The position numbers and the translations under genes were made by a program. A model generated the notes under the pieces. It had not been told where the DNA came from and made no database searches. It saw only the letters and a list, made by a program, of their open reading frames with translations. A DNA stretch of 64,000 nt from an uncultured Flavobacteriaceae bacterium (GTDB taxonomy: Bacteria > Bacteroidota > Bacteroidia > Flavobacteriales > Flavobacteriaceae): positions 62,001 through 126,000 of the forward strand of contig CANLWB010000014.1 in assembly GCA_947494695.1 (NCBI GenBank). The letters are read 5' to 3'. Shown piece after piece: positions 18,325 through 27,069 of the stretch; positions within the stretch are counted from its first letter, which is position 1, and the number at the start of each line of letters is the position of its first letter.

Positions 18325-19962
18325 TTAATTATAGTTTACTGGTGCTTTTCGTCTTTTAGATGCTTGTTCGTAGGCAAAGCCCCAGTTTAACAATTCCTTT
18401 TCTGAAAGCGGTTTTCCTATAAAGGTTAGGCCTTTGGGTTCACCTGTATCACTATACCCCATAGGCACAGTTATTGCCGGGTATTCTGCAACAGCAGCAT
18501 AGCCGGCATGATAATTATTTATAGATAAAAAGCCATCCAGGTTATACGCCTTAAACGGAACATCAAAAAACGCTCTTCCATTGGTTTTTAATATACTTTT
18601 AATACGCTCAAATTCTTCATTAGTGGCTATATCGGCAACAATACCTTCAAATAATTTTTGACCATAAGGCATTCTTTTTATGGAATCCTTTTTATTATAA
18701 TGTATAACATCCTTAACAGAAGCAACATGCAGTAAAGAATCGGCATAATGTTCCAAATACATTGGTAAATCCCTTTTCATATCCAGATTTAACAACCTCA
18801 AAAAGTCTGGCAGTTCTATCTCTTCTTCTTCAATTTCAACCATAGTGGCTCCTTTAGATTTTAAATCGGTAATGGCCCGAACATATAAAGAGTCTTCCAT
18901 CAAGCGCTTAAATACTCCAAATATTTTTCCTTTCATGTCATCTTTATCAAGATCGTGGTAATATGAACGCTGCCCTAGTCTAATATTGATCGATTTTGGA
19001 TCTTCAGTATCAAAACCAGACAAAACATCTAACAATATGGCATTATCGATTATAGTTCTAGTCATTGGTCCAGACGTATCTAAAGTTGAAGAAATAGGCA
19101 CAATTCCACGTCTGCTTAACAATCCAATGGTTGGTTTTAATCCGACTATAGAGTTCTGACTAGAGGGCGACAAAATAGACCCAGACGTTTCACTACCTAC
19201 AGCTACTGAGCAAAAATTAGCAGCCACAGCCACACCACTTCCAGAACTAGACCCTCCGGTATCCATAATGCGTCTACCATAAGGGTTTAAGGTTTGTCCG
19301 CCAATAGCACTATATCCGCTCGGACAATCACCACAGAAGAAATAGGCCCACTCACTTAAATTGGCTTTTCCTAAAATAAGCGCTCCCTTTTCCTTTAACC
19401 GCTCCACAATAAAAGCATCTTCGGTAGTATTGGTTTCTAGAATGGCCGCTCCGGCAGTCGTTTGCATTTCGGATGTATTGATATTATCTTTTAATAAAAC
19501 TGGTATTCCAAAAATGGGGTGAGGCGCTACATCAAAATCGGTGTTATCCGCGTCTATCGCCTGCTGAATGATCTTGGGATTTAATGAAATCACCGAGTTT
19601 AGGGATAATTCGTTTTCTCTGTCAAATGCTCTAATGCGATATAAATAGAATTTTACTAATAATTCATACGATAATTTCCCTGCTATGATATGGCTTTGTA
19701 ATGTTGGAATATCTTGCTCAAGAATTAATGGTTTTAAATTGGAATAGGTTGCTTCGGTAAAATCTTTTAAATCATTTTCAAAAGGCTTCCAAAGCTCTGA
19801 AACATTAATATATTTCGAATCAATAATCTTTAACTCCCTAAAGTCTTTTGCCGAAATGGCGCTTAGGTCTAAAGCCTCTTCTTTGTTAGTCTTTTTTTCA
19901 GAATCGGAGTGTTTACAACTGCATATTAATATGATAAACAGAAATGAAGTAAGGAATCGCAT
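18325..19962 (-). CDS. Amidase signature family lipoprotein
   Basis: The 545-residue protein has a lipoprotein signal (MRFLTSFLFIILICSCKHSD) followed by the amidase signature domain. The Ser-cisSer-Lys triad is visible: Lys in GIPVLLKDNINTSE, and the serines in DTGGSSSGSGVAVAA and VGSETSGSILSPSS. Such enzymes hydrolyse amide bonds; lipidated Bacteroidota members are related to peptide amidases. ATG 19962 was chosen for the signal peptide; a frame start at 20004 adds a non-signal extension. No operon partner is adjacent. Confidence 0.9.
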   Translation of the reverse strand: MRFLTSFLFIILICSCKHSDSEKKTNKEEALDLSAISAKDFRELKIIDSKYINVSELWKPFENDLKDFTEATYSNLKPLILEQDIPTLQSHIIAGKLSYELLVKFYLYRIRAFDRENELSLNSVISLNPKIIQQAIDADNTDFDVAPHPIFGIPVLLKDNINTSEMQTTAGAAILETNTTEDAFIVERLKEKGALILGKANLSEWAYFFCGDCPSGYSAIGGQTLNPYGRRIMDTGGSSSGSGVAVAANFCSVAVGSETSGSILSPSSQNSIVGLKPTIGLLSRRGIVPISSTLDTSGPMTRTIIDNAILLDVLSGFDTEDPKSINIRLGQRSYYHDLDKDDMKGKIFGVFKRLMEDSLYVRAITDLKSKGATMVEIEEEEIELPDFLRLLNLDMKRDLPMYLEHYADSLLHVASVKDVIHYNKKDSIKRMPYGQKLFEGIVADIATNEEFERIKSILKTNGRAFFDVPFKAYNLDGFLSINNYHAGYAAVAEYPAITVPMGYSDTGEPKGLTFIGKPLSEKELLNWGFAYEQASKRRKAPVNYN

Positions 19963-20041
19963 AGGTTGTGTTTTTGCTAAATTTAATAAATCATTACACA
20001 ACATTTAAATCAATTGGTTAGTAAATTAAAGAATTTTGGTT

Positions 20042-20085
20042 TCACTTCGACTCCACCAGCGACCGCATGTCGTCTACGCGCAGTG
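20042..20085. repeat. Interrupted copy of the TTCGACT...CTACGC-CAG intergenic repeat
   Basis: TCACTTCGACT and CTACGCGCAGTGA flank about 20 nt of unrelated sequence. The outer TCACT/AGTGA arms are inverted, as in the copy at 52696-52717. It looks like the dispersed repeat carrying an internal insertion. Confidence 0.4.
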
Positions 20086-20165
20086 ACGGTCAAGGAATGT
20101 CAAGTTTACCCCCTCCATGCTGAACGAAAAAGAGTTCTTTATGATTAAGAGGCCGTATAAAATAC

Positions 20166-20194
20166 AAAACCGAGGACTTTACATCCCCGGTTTT
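20166..20194 (-). terminator. Terminator of the secreted nuclease gene
   Basis: AAAACCGAGG pairs with CCCCGGTTTT (one mismatch) around a 9-nt loop. On the minus strand it is followed by a T-rich stretch, about 30 nt after the stop codon at 20223. Confidence 0.75.
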
Positions 20195-20222
20195 CGTTAA
20201 CACTTAAAAAACTAAAGAATCA

Positions 20223-23200
20223 CTATCGATAGTGCTTTATTAAAACTTTCGTTCTTATACTTTTTCCATTAATTCTGGTTTTCAAATAATAAAAACCACA
20301 TCTTAAGTCTCTCAATTCTAACCGAATCTTAGTTTCCCCAGCAGTTATACTTTGAGATGTAGATTTTACAAGTTTTCCGTAGAAATTGTAAATCTTTAAC
20401 TCGGCATCGGCATCAATATTACTATTTAACACAACATTTGTATGATCGATAAATGGGTTTGGAGCTACTTTTAGCCTCACATTTGGGTCTGTTCCTCCAT
20501 GGTTACATGCTCCTAAATATGCACCCTTTGTTAACAGTACCTTTGCAGTATAGGGGCTTACACATAATGTTTTCCCTCTAAAGCATAGTTCTACCTTAGG
20601 CTTTCTATATCTACCGTAACCAGACTCACAACCTACATCAACAACCTCTACGTCCAGAGTCGCTGTCTGAGTACATCCATTAGCATCGGTAACAATCACG
20701 CTATATCTTGTCGTTTCTTCGGGGCACACCTGAATATTGTCCAGTGTTTCACCTGTACTCCATTCATAGGAATAAGGTGCAACGCCACCATCAATATTGG
20801 TTACCTCCAACGCAGTACAAGACTGCGGTTCATAACCGGAATATACTTTGGCATTCCCACTAGTTTCAACGGTTAATTGCGGTGATTCTAAAATGGTAAA
20901 AACCTCTACCAATGTATTCCCCAACGCATCAATTACTTCTACCATATGCTCTCCTGCACTTAAATCTTCAACACTATTTGATTTAGAAGCAACATCACTC
21001 GTATCCCACTTATAGCTGTATGGAGTCATACCTCCTGAAACCTCAATAGTAGCAGCACCTCCCGTTCCTCCAAAACAAATCGTTTCGGTATAAACCAAAT
21101 TGCTAAGTGATAATGATTGAAGTTGCAACCTGGCCGAAACCGGGAAATGATCTGAAGTCGTTCTTGTATAATCGCTATCATAAAACTCATAGTGAACACG
21201 TTCTGTTCCTGCTATATAATTATCGTTTAACTCGTTAGAGATTGCAATGTGATCTATCATATTTTCTCTAGATACAAAAGATCTAAATCCGGCATCACTT
21301 AAAGCACTGGAAACAATATTATAATTAACAGCATCAGCCACATAGGCATCATATGTCGATACCGTAGTTGGTACGTCTGCAACGGTAACATCTACATCGT
21401 CATTATAATCTCCCAATAACACGATATTAGCAGCCGGGTACTGGGCATCAAGACTGTCTTTTAACACTTCTACATCGTACTTTCTCATATCGTATCTTCC
21501 CTGAGCATCTGAACCACTATTTGCACGTGCATGAAGGGCAACGAAATTGTATTCTTCTGTAGCTCCATCGATGGTAATATCTGCAGTCATTAAGAATGGT
21601 AATCGACCACTGGCATAGAAACGATCTGTCGAATTCGGGTAACCAACCAATGCAGAATCGTCGCCACCATTATACAAAGGATGAATAGACTCTAAAAGCA
21701 CCTTTGTTGATGTCACATTCACCGTTTCTGTATTAAAAATAAATCCTACTTTTTGCTTTACTCCGGGATCATTGGGTCTTGATACCGCTGGTGATAAGAT
21801 GTAATCGTATCCTGGAAGCTCGCTAACGAGTTGAGCAAATAAAGCGTCATCTGAAATTTCTTGAACCGCTAAAATATCTGCCTTTAGTCCGTTAATCACG
21901 GTCTTAACACTATCCTTTTGAATAGCATCAGACATTGGATTTCCTGCCGCTGGGGAATTACTTTCATCTCCAAACCACTCGATATTCCATGTAGCCACAT
22001 CTAATGTTTGTTCTTTTGGAATCATGATCGGTGGTGCTGGCGGGACATATGGCCCAGCGCAACTCAAATCTGTTGCCATTCTAGGCAGTAGTTGGAACAA
22101 GTCAAAGTACCTCCCAACAACCCCGATTACTTCCGCACAAGCATCCGGTTGTCCTAAACCTATAAGTGATTCAATGTTTCCATCAATTCTAAGTTCTCCT
22201 GAACCAACGGCATCGGTTAGCACATAATTAGCCGCTCCAAAAATTAGACCTCCCGGCCTTGGAAACGATGGGTTTAAAATCTTTACCAACTCTGCCGGAT
22301 GACTAGCTAATTGATCTAAAGTTATTACTAAAGGTGTAATAGGCTGATTAGGCGTTCCGTTATGTTTGACTTCAGTTACCGAACTTATCTGAACTTGATC
22401 TCTAAAAACACTTCTAACCCCAGTTACTGTTATGGAATCTCCTACTTGAAACACGCCGTCTCCATGTACCAATTCATCAAAAATGGCAATGGCACCAGTG
22501 GCATCCTGCAAGTAAGCTGCTCCTGAAAATTCATCGGCTACCGTAAGTACACCGGTCACTTTAACCTGTTTTCCAAGGTTTCCGGCACCTCTGGCCTCTA
22601 ATACGGACATAAAATCCCCTGGTTCAACAGGACCTCCTCCGCCGCTGCCGCCAAACGTTCCTATTGGGAACGTTGTGTTTACGGTAGTTCCATCTAAAGC
22701 ATTCGGACCACTATATGTCCAATTTGCTGTAGTAAACACGTTGCCATCCGGGCCAGTATTATTGTTTCTATATGCCCATCCGTCCATATATTCCCATGGT
22801 TGCCCCGAACCATCTGTGTTAATATCTCCAAAAACATCTATAACGTCTCCTTCAAAAAATAACTCAACGGCATCATCACCATTGATACTGGCGGCTCCAG
22901 ACGTAAAATTCGGGTTAAATCCAAAGTAGCTGTTAAAGCCTGTTGTTTCTGAAGCTAAATAAATAAAATCACCAGCATTGGCGGAACCCGAGAATGTAAA
23001 TTCCTGTCCATCTGTGCCGCCTCCATTATTAGCAGATCCGAAACCATATAAACTCAAATCGGCAATATCTTGCTTTACATAAAACTCTATAGCTTTTGGA
23101 ACACCTCCAGAAAGTGGGCCGTCCACAACTCCGGTAATAATTAAATCCGGTCCATAAGCGCCCAAAGTAAAAGGTGTTGTTGCCGTTGCATTATTAGTAG

Positions 23201-24572
23201 CACCATCCAGAGCATTTGGTCCACTAAATGCCCAATTAGCTATATTAAACGTGCTTCCATCCGGTCCGGTATCGTCTTTTCTGTAAGCCCATCCATCAAG
23301 GTACTCCCATGGCTGTCCAGATCCATCTGTGTTGATATCTCCAAAAACATCAACTACAATAGTATTCAAAAACAATTCTATAGCATCATCACCATTAATA
23401 CTGGCTGCTCCCGTGGTATAATTTGGAGCAAAGCCGAAGAAGTCTGTAAACCCGGTTTCCTCGGAAGCGACATAGATAAAGTCTCCAGCATTGACAGATA
23501 CCGCAGGAAAGGAAAACTCTTCCCCATCTGATCCGCCTCCGTTATTGGCAGACCCAAAACCGTAAACACTTAAATCCGGGATATCTCTTACAGCATAAAA
23601 CTCTATGGCCTTTGGAACACCTCCTGAAAGCGGTCCATCTATAATACCAGAAATTATTAAATCCGATGATATACCCGCAGGTGGAGGTCCTGTTGAATTA
23701 GTTGTCACGTTTACACTATTACTAACCGGAGAAACATTTCCAGCCGCATCAATTGCAGTTACAGTAAAAGTGTAACCTGTGTTTGGTGTTAAATTAATAA
23801 CGGTATATGATGTTCCTACGGTTGAGTCTATTAAGGTCGTTCCATTAAAGATTTGATACCCTGTTACTCCTACGTTATCGGTCGAGGCTGTCCATGACAA
23901 ATCCGTTGTTGTCGTAGTCGTATTTAATGCGGTTAAATTAGTTGGGATACCGGGAGCTTCGGTATCAGTTGAACCGCCACCACCATAAGTTCCTATCGGA
24001 ACAGGTATTGTGGCACCGGTGTTCGTGGTTTCACCGTCTAAAGCATTGGCACCACTAAAGGACCAATTCGAGACATTAAAGGTACTACCATCTGGCCCTG
24101 TTGTATTATTTCTGTAGGCCCAGCCATCTAGATACTCCCAGGGTTGTCCTGAGCCGTCTGTATTGATATCACCAAAAACATCTATAACCACACCCGATTT
24201 GAACAACTCTATGGCGTCGTCCCCATTAATATTTGCGGCTCCACTAGTATAATCGGGAGAGACCCCAAAAAAGTTTAAAAATTGCAAGGCTTCTGAAGCC
24301 ACATAGATAAACTCGCCTGCACTTGCCGTTACAGCTGGAAATGTAAATTCTTCGTTATCTGTTCCGCCTCCATTATTGGCAGAACCGATTCCATAGTTAC
24401 TTAAATTCGAAATATTTTCTGTAACATAGAGTTCTACCCCTTTTGGCAGACCTCCCGGCAAAGGACCATCAAAGACTCCCGTAATAATCATCTGTGAGTT
24501 CATAGAAAAAGCACATAGAAATGCTGCAACAGCAATTAATATCTGTCTTTTTTTAGAATAAATGTTTTTCAT
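20223..24572 (-). CDS. Large secreted endonuclease/exonuclease/phosphatase protein with T9SS sorting domain
   Basis: The 1449-residue protein has a signal peptide (MKNIYSKKRQILIAVAAFLC). Three homologous modules of about 165 residues follow, each with a GPLSGGVPKAIEFY-like start (GPLPGGLPKGVELY in the first), SANNGGG, INGDDAIELF and DINTDGSGQPWEYLDGWAYR; a fibronectin-III-like domain lies between the first two. The modules resemble lamin-tail-like domains of ExeM/NucH nucleases. Next come an OB-fold-like region, then the nuclease domain (VATWNIEWFGD, ILAVQEISDD, VLLGDYNDD, MIDHIAIS, SDHFPVSARL). SprB-like repeats and a C-terminal T9SS type A sorting domain (LKVAPNPFIDH) end the chain. Probably an extracellular DNase that scavenges nucleic acid. 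Confidence 0.9.
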   Translation of the reverse strand: MKNIYSKKRQILIAVAAFLCAFSMNSQMIITGVFDGPLPGGLPKGVELYVTENISNLSNYGIGSANNGGGTDNEEFTFPAVTASAGEFIYVASEALQFLNFFGVSPDYTSGAANINGDDAIELFKSGVVIDVFGDINTDGSGQPWEYLDGWAYRNNTTGPDGSTFNVSNWSFSGANALDGETTNTGATIPVPIGTYGGGGSTDTEAPGIPTNLTALNTTTTTTDLSWTASTDNVGVTGYQIFNGTTLIDSTVGTSYTVINLTPNTGYTFTVTAIDAAGNVSPVSNSVNVTTNSTGPPPAGISSDLIISGIIDGPLSGGVPKAIEFYAVRDIPDLSVYGFGSANNGGGSDGEEFSFPAVSVNAGDFIYVASEETGFTDFFGFAPNYTTGAASINGDDAIELFLNTIVVDVFGDINTDGSGQPWEYLDGWAYRKDDTGPDGSTFNIANWAFSGPNALDGATNNATATTPFTLGAYGPDLIITGVVDGPLSGGVPKAIEFYVKQDIADLSLYGFGSANNGGGTDGQEFTFSGSANAGDFIYLASETTGFNSYFGFNPNFTSGAASINGDDAVELFFEGDVIDVFGDINTDGSGQPWEYMDGWAYRNNNTGPDGNVFTTANWTYSGPNALDGTTVNTTFPIGTFGGSGGGGPVEPGDFMSVLEARGAGNLGKQVKVTGVLTVADEFSGAAYLQDATGAIAIFDELVHGDGVFQVGDSITVTGVRSVFRDQVQISSVTEVKHNGTPNQPITPLVITLDQLASHPAELVKILNPSFPRPGGLIFGAANYVLTDAVGSGELRIDGNIESLIGLGQPDACAEVIGVVGRYFDLFQLLPRMATDLSCAGPYVPPAPPIMIPKEQTLDVATWNIEWFGDESNSPAAGNPMSDAIQKDSVKTVINGLKADILAVQEISDDALFAQLVSELPGYDYILSPAVSRPNDPGVKQKVGFIFNTETVNVTSTKVLLESIHPLYNGGDDSALVGYPNSTDRFYASGRLPFLMTADITIDGATEEYNFVALHARANSGSDAQGRYDMRKYDVEVLKDSLDAQYPAANIVLLGDYNDDVDVTVADVPTTVSTYDAYVADAVNYNIVSSALSDAGFRSFVSRENMIDHIAISNELNDNYIAGTERVHYEFYDSDYTRTTSDHFPVSARLQLQSLSLSNLVYTETICFGGTGGAATIEVSGGMTPYSYKWDTSDVASKSNSVEDLSAGEHMVEVIDALGNTLVEVFTILESPQLTVETSGNAKVYSGYEPQSCTALEVTNIDGGVAPYSYEWSTGETLDNIQVCPEETTRYSVIVTDANGCTQTATLDVEVVDVGCESGYGRYRKPKVELCFRGKTLCVSPYTAKVLLTKGAYLGACNHGGTDPNVRLKVAPNPFIDHTNVVLNSNIDADAELKIYNFYGKLVKSTSQSITAGETKIRLELRDLRCGFYYLKTRINGKSIRTKVLIKHYR

Positions 24573-24773
24573 GTTTTATAAATTTTAAATGCTATTAAAT
24601 TTAAATCTGTAGATTAAAAACAGGTTATTCATACAATTAATAAAACATTAGATTTACGTAAACAGACCTCTTAATTGATAAAGGTTACTTAACAAACGGA
24701 AAGATTATTTAAATGTAATTTAATAGAAAAAAACTATTAAATTATTTGCACTAAAGCAAAAAGACTTAAGACA

Positions 24774-25202
24774 CTAGTTTCTTTCACTAAAGGGAATAAT
24801 AACATCCGCTTCCAGATAATTTTTAAGGTTGTTAAGCAATATGGCCCAACAAAACGAAGAATGCCTAAAATGGTGATTATCTTTCGCCCAGTCAACATGA
24901 CTAAATTTAACCAGGGTTCCCGAATTGTGCATTTGTAGGTCGAATCCAAAGGTAGTTGGGTTCCAGTCTTCATCAGAATTTATCATTTTTAAATAAAACG
25001 AGGTATTCTTTTTTACTTGAGATACACAACCAAACCAATTGTAAGTATCTGTAAAATTTAAATTGTATTCTGAGTTTAATTCTGGTATTCCTGAACTTTT
25101 TAATGTCCACCAATTGTTGAGATGTTTAGGTAATGTAACCGCATCGAAAACCTCTTGAGGAGACGTTTTAATAACAAGATTATGGTAGATATTAAAAGCC
25201 AT
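24774..25202 (-). CDS. SRPBCC (START-like, AHSA1-type) domain protein
   Basis: A 142-residue cytoplasmic protein with the SRPBCC helix-grip pattern: an IYHNLVIKTSPQEVFDAVT beginning, then LPKHLNNWW, and a C-terminal helix with AILLNNLKNYLE. Members bind hydrophobic ligands in a deep pocket; the ligand here is unknown. It lies between the nuclease gene and ftsY, with about 70 nt to the ftsY stop, so it may be cotranscribed with ftsY. Confidence 0.78.
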   Translation of the reverse strand: MAFNIYHNLVIKTSPQEVFDAVTLPKHLNNWWTLKSSGIPELNSEYNLNFTDTYNWFGCVSQVKKNTSFYLKMINSDEDWNPTTFGFDLQMHNSGTLVKFSHVDWAKDNHHFRHSSFCWAILLNNLKNYLEADVIIPFSERN

Positions 25203-25274
25203 CTAATTATAATTCCCCTAAAGGTAAGAAAGAAATAGATGAATTAAAAGATAAATCTTTTCGTACCGGATTAT

Positions 25275-26228
25275 TTATTTGAAGAAAGAGTCTACAAACT
25301 CGTATTTGTTGAAAACCTGTAAATCTTCAATACCTTCACCTACACCTATATACTTCACGGGAATTTTAAACTGATCTGAGATTCCGATAACGACGCCACC
25401 TTTTGCAGTTCCGTCTAATTTGGTAACTGCCAAGGATGTTACTTCTGTGGCCGCTGTAAACTGTTTGGCCTGTTCGAATGCATTTTGACCGGTAGAACCG
25501 TCAAGCACCAGTAAAACATCATTAGGCGTATCATCTACCACCTTTTGCATAACACGTTTTACTTTGGTAAGCTCATTCATTAAATTCACCTTATTATGTA
25601 AACGACCAGCAGTATCTACAATCACGACATCGGCATCCTGGTTCACAGCACTTTCAAGTGTATCGAAAGCAACCGAAGCAGGATCACTCCCCATAGATTG
25701 TTTTACAATAGGGATATCTACGCGATCTGCCCAAACTTGTAACTGATCTATAGCTGCTGCCCTAAAGGTGTCTGCCGCACCAAGAACAACTTTTAATCCT
25801 TTCTTTTTAAACTGGTAGGCCAACTTACCAATGGTTGTTGTCTTTCCAACACCATTAACACCAACAACCATAATAACATATGGTTTTTTATTCTGTGGAA
25901 TGGTAAAGTCTGTTTCTTCTCCTAAATTCGTTTCGCTTAATAAACCGGCAATTTCTTCTCTTAGAATCGCATTAAGTTCTTCGGCTCCTAGATATTTATC
26001 TTTTGAAACACGTTCTTCGATACGTTCTATAATTTTAAGTGTCGTATTAACACCCACATCGCTTGATACCAGTACTTCTTCAAGCTCATCTAAGATATCG
26101 TCATCTACCTTAGATTTTCCGGCAATAACCTTGCTAAGTTTTCCAAAGAAACTGGACTTAGACTTCTCTAATCCTTTATCTAATGTTTCCTTTTTTTCAG
26201 ACGAAAATATGTTTTTAAATAAACTCAT
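25275..26228 (-). CDS. ftsY: Signal recognition particle receptor FtsY
   Basis: FtsY is the GTPase that docks SRP-ribosome complexes at the membrane for insertion of membrane proteins. The 317-residue protein has the N and G domains only, without the long acidic A domain of E. coli. GTPase motifs seen are GVNGVGKTTTIGKLA (G1), DTFRAAA, DTAGRL (G3) and TKLDGTAKGG (G4), and a C-terminal IGVGEGIEDLQVF block. A -7 box lies at 26319-26326, after the terminator of the ribosomal protein operon, so ftsY has its own transcript. Confidence 0.97.
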   Translation of the reverse strand: MSLFKNIFSSEKKETLDKGLEKSKSSFFGKLSKVIAGKSKVDDDILDELEEVLVSSDVGVNTTLKIIERIEERVSKDKYLGAEELNAILREEIAGLLSETNLGEETDFTIPQNKKPYVIMVVGVNGVGKTTTIGKLAYQFKKKGLKVVLGAADTFRAAAIDQLQVWADRVDIPIVKQSMGSDPASVAFDTLESAVNQDADVVIVDTAGRLHNKVNLMNELTKVKRVMQKVVDDTPNDVLLVLDGSTGQNAFEQAKQFTAATEVTSLAVTKLDGTAKGGVVIGISDQFKIPVKYIGVGEGIEDLQVFNKYEFVDSFFK

Positions 26229-26318
26229 ATTGCAAGTGTGTTCTATTCTGTTCGTTCAATAATTCATGTCAATTTTCGCACCAGAAGTATATAACTGCAA
26301 AAACGACAGAAAACCTGA

Positions 26319-26326
26319 CAAATATA
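26319..26326 (-). promoter_or_regulatory. -7 box for ftsY
   Basis: Minus-strand TATATTTG is an exact TAnnTTTG match, just downstream of the preceding operon's terminator and about 90 nt ahead of the ftsY ATG. Confidence 0.6.
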
Positions 26327-26331
26327 AACAT

Positions 26332-26363
26332 AAAAAAGCTGCCTTCTTAGCAGAAAGCAGCTT
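26332..26363 (-). terminator. Terminator of the rpmB-rpmG-DUF4295 operon
   Basis: On the minus strand AAGCTGC pairs with GCAGCTT; an inner 4-bp stem extends the hairpin, and a run of T residues follows. It sits 24 nt after the DUF4295 stop. Confidence 0.85.
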
Positions 26364-26386
26364 ATTATATCTTGAACTTAACTTAT

Positions 26387-26536
26387 TTATTTTTTAAAAT
26401 AGTCGTTTACCTGCTCTGGGCTCATGATAGATTCAACAAACATATATGCTCCAGTTTTTGGCGACTTTACCATTTTTATGGCTTTCGTTAATCTTTTAGA
26501 TCCTGTCTGTAATGATGCTACTGCTTTCTTTGCCAT
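26387..26536 (-). CDS. DUF4295 small ribosomal protein (bL38)
   Basis: A 49-residue basic protein (MAKKAVASLQTGSKRLTKAI...VNDYFKK) read from ATG 26536 to TAA at 26387. It matches the DUF4295 family, found only in Bacteroidota and encoded next to bL33 and bL28. From memory, the Flavobacterium johnsoniae ribosome structure assigned this family to a new large-subunit protein named bL38; I could not check that here. It starts 6 nt after the rpmG stop, so the three ribosomal genes are one operon ending in the hairpin at 26332-26363. Confidence 0.88.
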   Translation of the reverse strand: MAKKAVASLQTGSKRLTKAIKMVKSPKTGAYMFVESIMSPEQVNDYFKK

Positions 26537-26542
26537 GACTTA

Positions 26543-26725
26543 TTATTTTATCTCTTTATGAACTGTCATACGTTTAAGAATAGGATTAAATTTTTTAATC
26601 TCCATTCTATCAGGCGTATTCTTTTTATTCTTAGTTGTAATGTATCTTGAAGTTCCTGGTTGACCAGATTCCTTATGCTCTGTACATTCTAAAATTACTT
26701 GTATTCTGTTTCCTTTCTTTGCCAT
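26543..26725 (-). CDS. rpmG: 50S ribosomal protein bL33
   Basis: A 60-residue basic protein of the large ribosomal subunit. It begins [18 protein letters not shown] and contains [20 protein letters not shown] and a final [10 protein letters not shown], the usual bL33 pattern. The CxxC zinc pairs of some bL33 forms are absent (only one cysteine is seen), so it is the zinc-independent type. Middle gene of the rpmB-rpmG-DUF4295 operon, 24 nt from rpmB and 6 nt from DUF4295. Confidence 0.96.
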   Translation of the reverse strand: MAKKGNRIQVILECTEHKESGQPGTSRYITTKNKKNTPDRMEIKKFNPILKRMTVHKEIK

Positions 26726-26749
26726 TTCTATACGTATTAAATACAGCTA

Positions 26750-26986
26750 TTATTTTAAAAATCCTTTAGATTTAGCTTCCTTAATTGCTGCAGATATACC
26801 AATCTTATTAATCGTTTTTAATGCAGATGTAGATACTTTTAAAGTTATCCATTTGTCTTCTTCCGGAATGTAGAAACGCTTCTTTAATAGGTTCGCATTA
26901 AATTTACGCTTTGTTCTGTTTAAAGCGTGAGAAACATTGTTCCCAACCATTGCCTTCTTCCCTGTAAGTTCACAAACTCTTGACAT
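26750..26986 (-). CDS. rpmB: 50S ribosomal protein bL28
   Basis: A 78-residue basic protein of the large subunit: MSRVCELTGKKAMVGNNVSH, then ALNRTKRKFNANLLKKRFYI and a terminal KEAKSKGFLK, a clear bL28. ATG 26986 was chosen; a longer frame from 27031 would start inside the promoter at 27029-27058. First gene of the ribosomal operon. Confidence 0.97.
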   Translation of the reverse strand: MSRVCELTGKKAMVGNNVSHALNRTKRKFNANLLKKRFYIPEEDKWITLKVSTSALKTINKIGISAAIKEAKSKGFLK

Positions 26987-27028
26987 GATATATATCTTTA
27001 AAAATTTTTGTTGCTCAAAATCGAGGTG

Positions 27029-27058
27029 CAAATATACAAATTCTTTATTTTACGGCAA
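27029..27058 (-). promoter_or_regulatory. Strong Bacteroidota promoter of the rpmB operon (TTG-N19-TATATTTG)
   Basis: On the minus strand TTG at 27058-27056 is followed after exactly 19 nt by TATATTTG (27036-27029). Both elements match the Bacteroidota consensus. It lies in the 83-nt gap after cinA, giving a leader of about 35-40 nt. Confidence 0.8.
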
Positions 27059-27069
27059 CCTAAAATTAA

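Noticed and set aside
22675-22929. Plus-strand open frames inside the large nuclease gene
   Set aside because: They are antisense shadows of the repeated modules; no family match and no start context.
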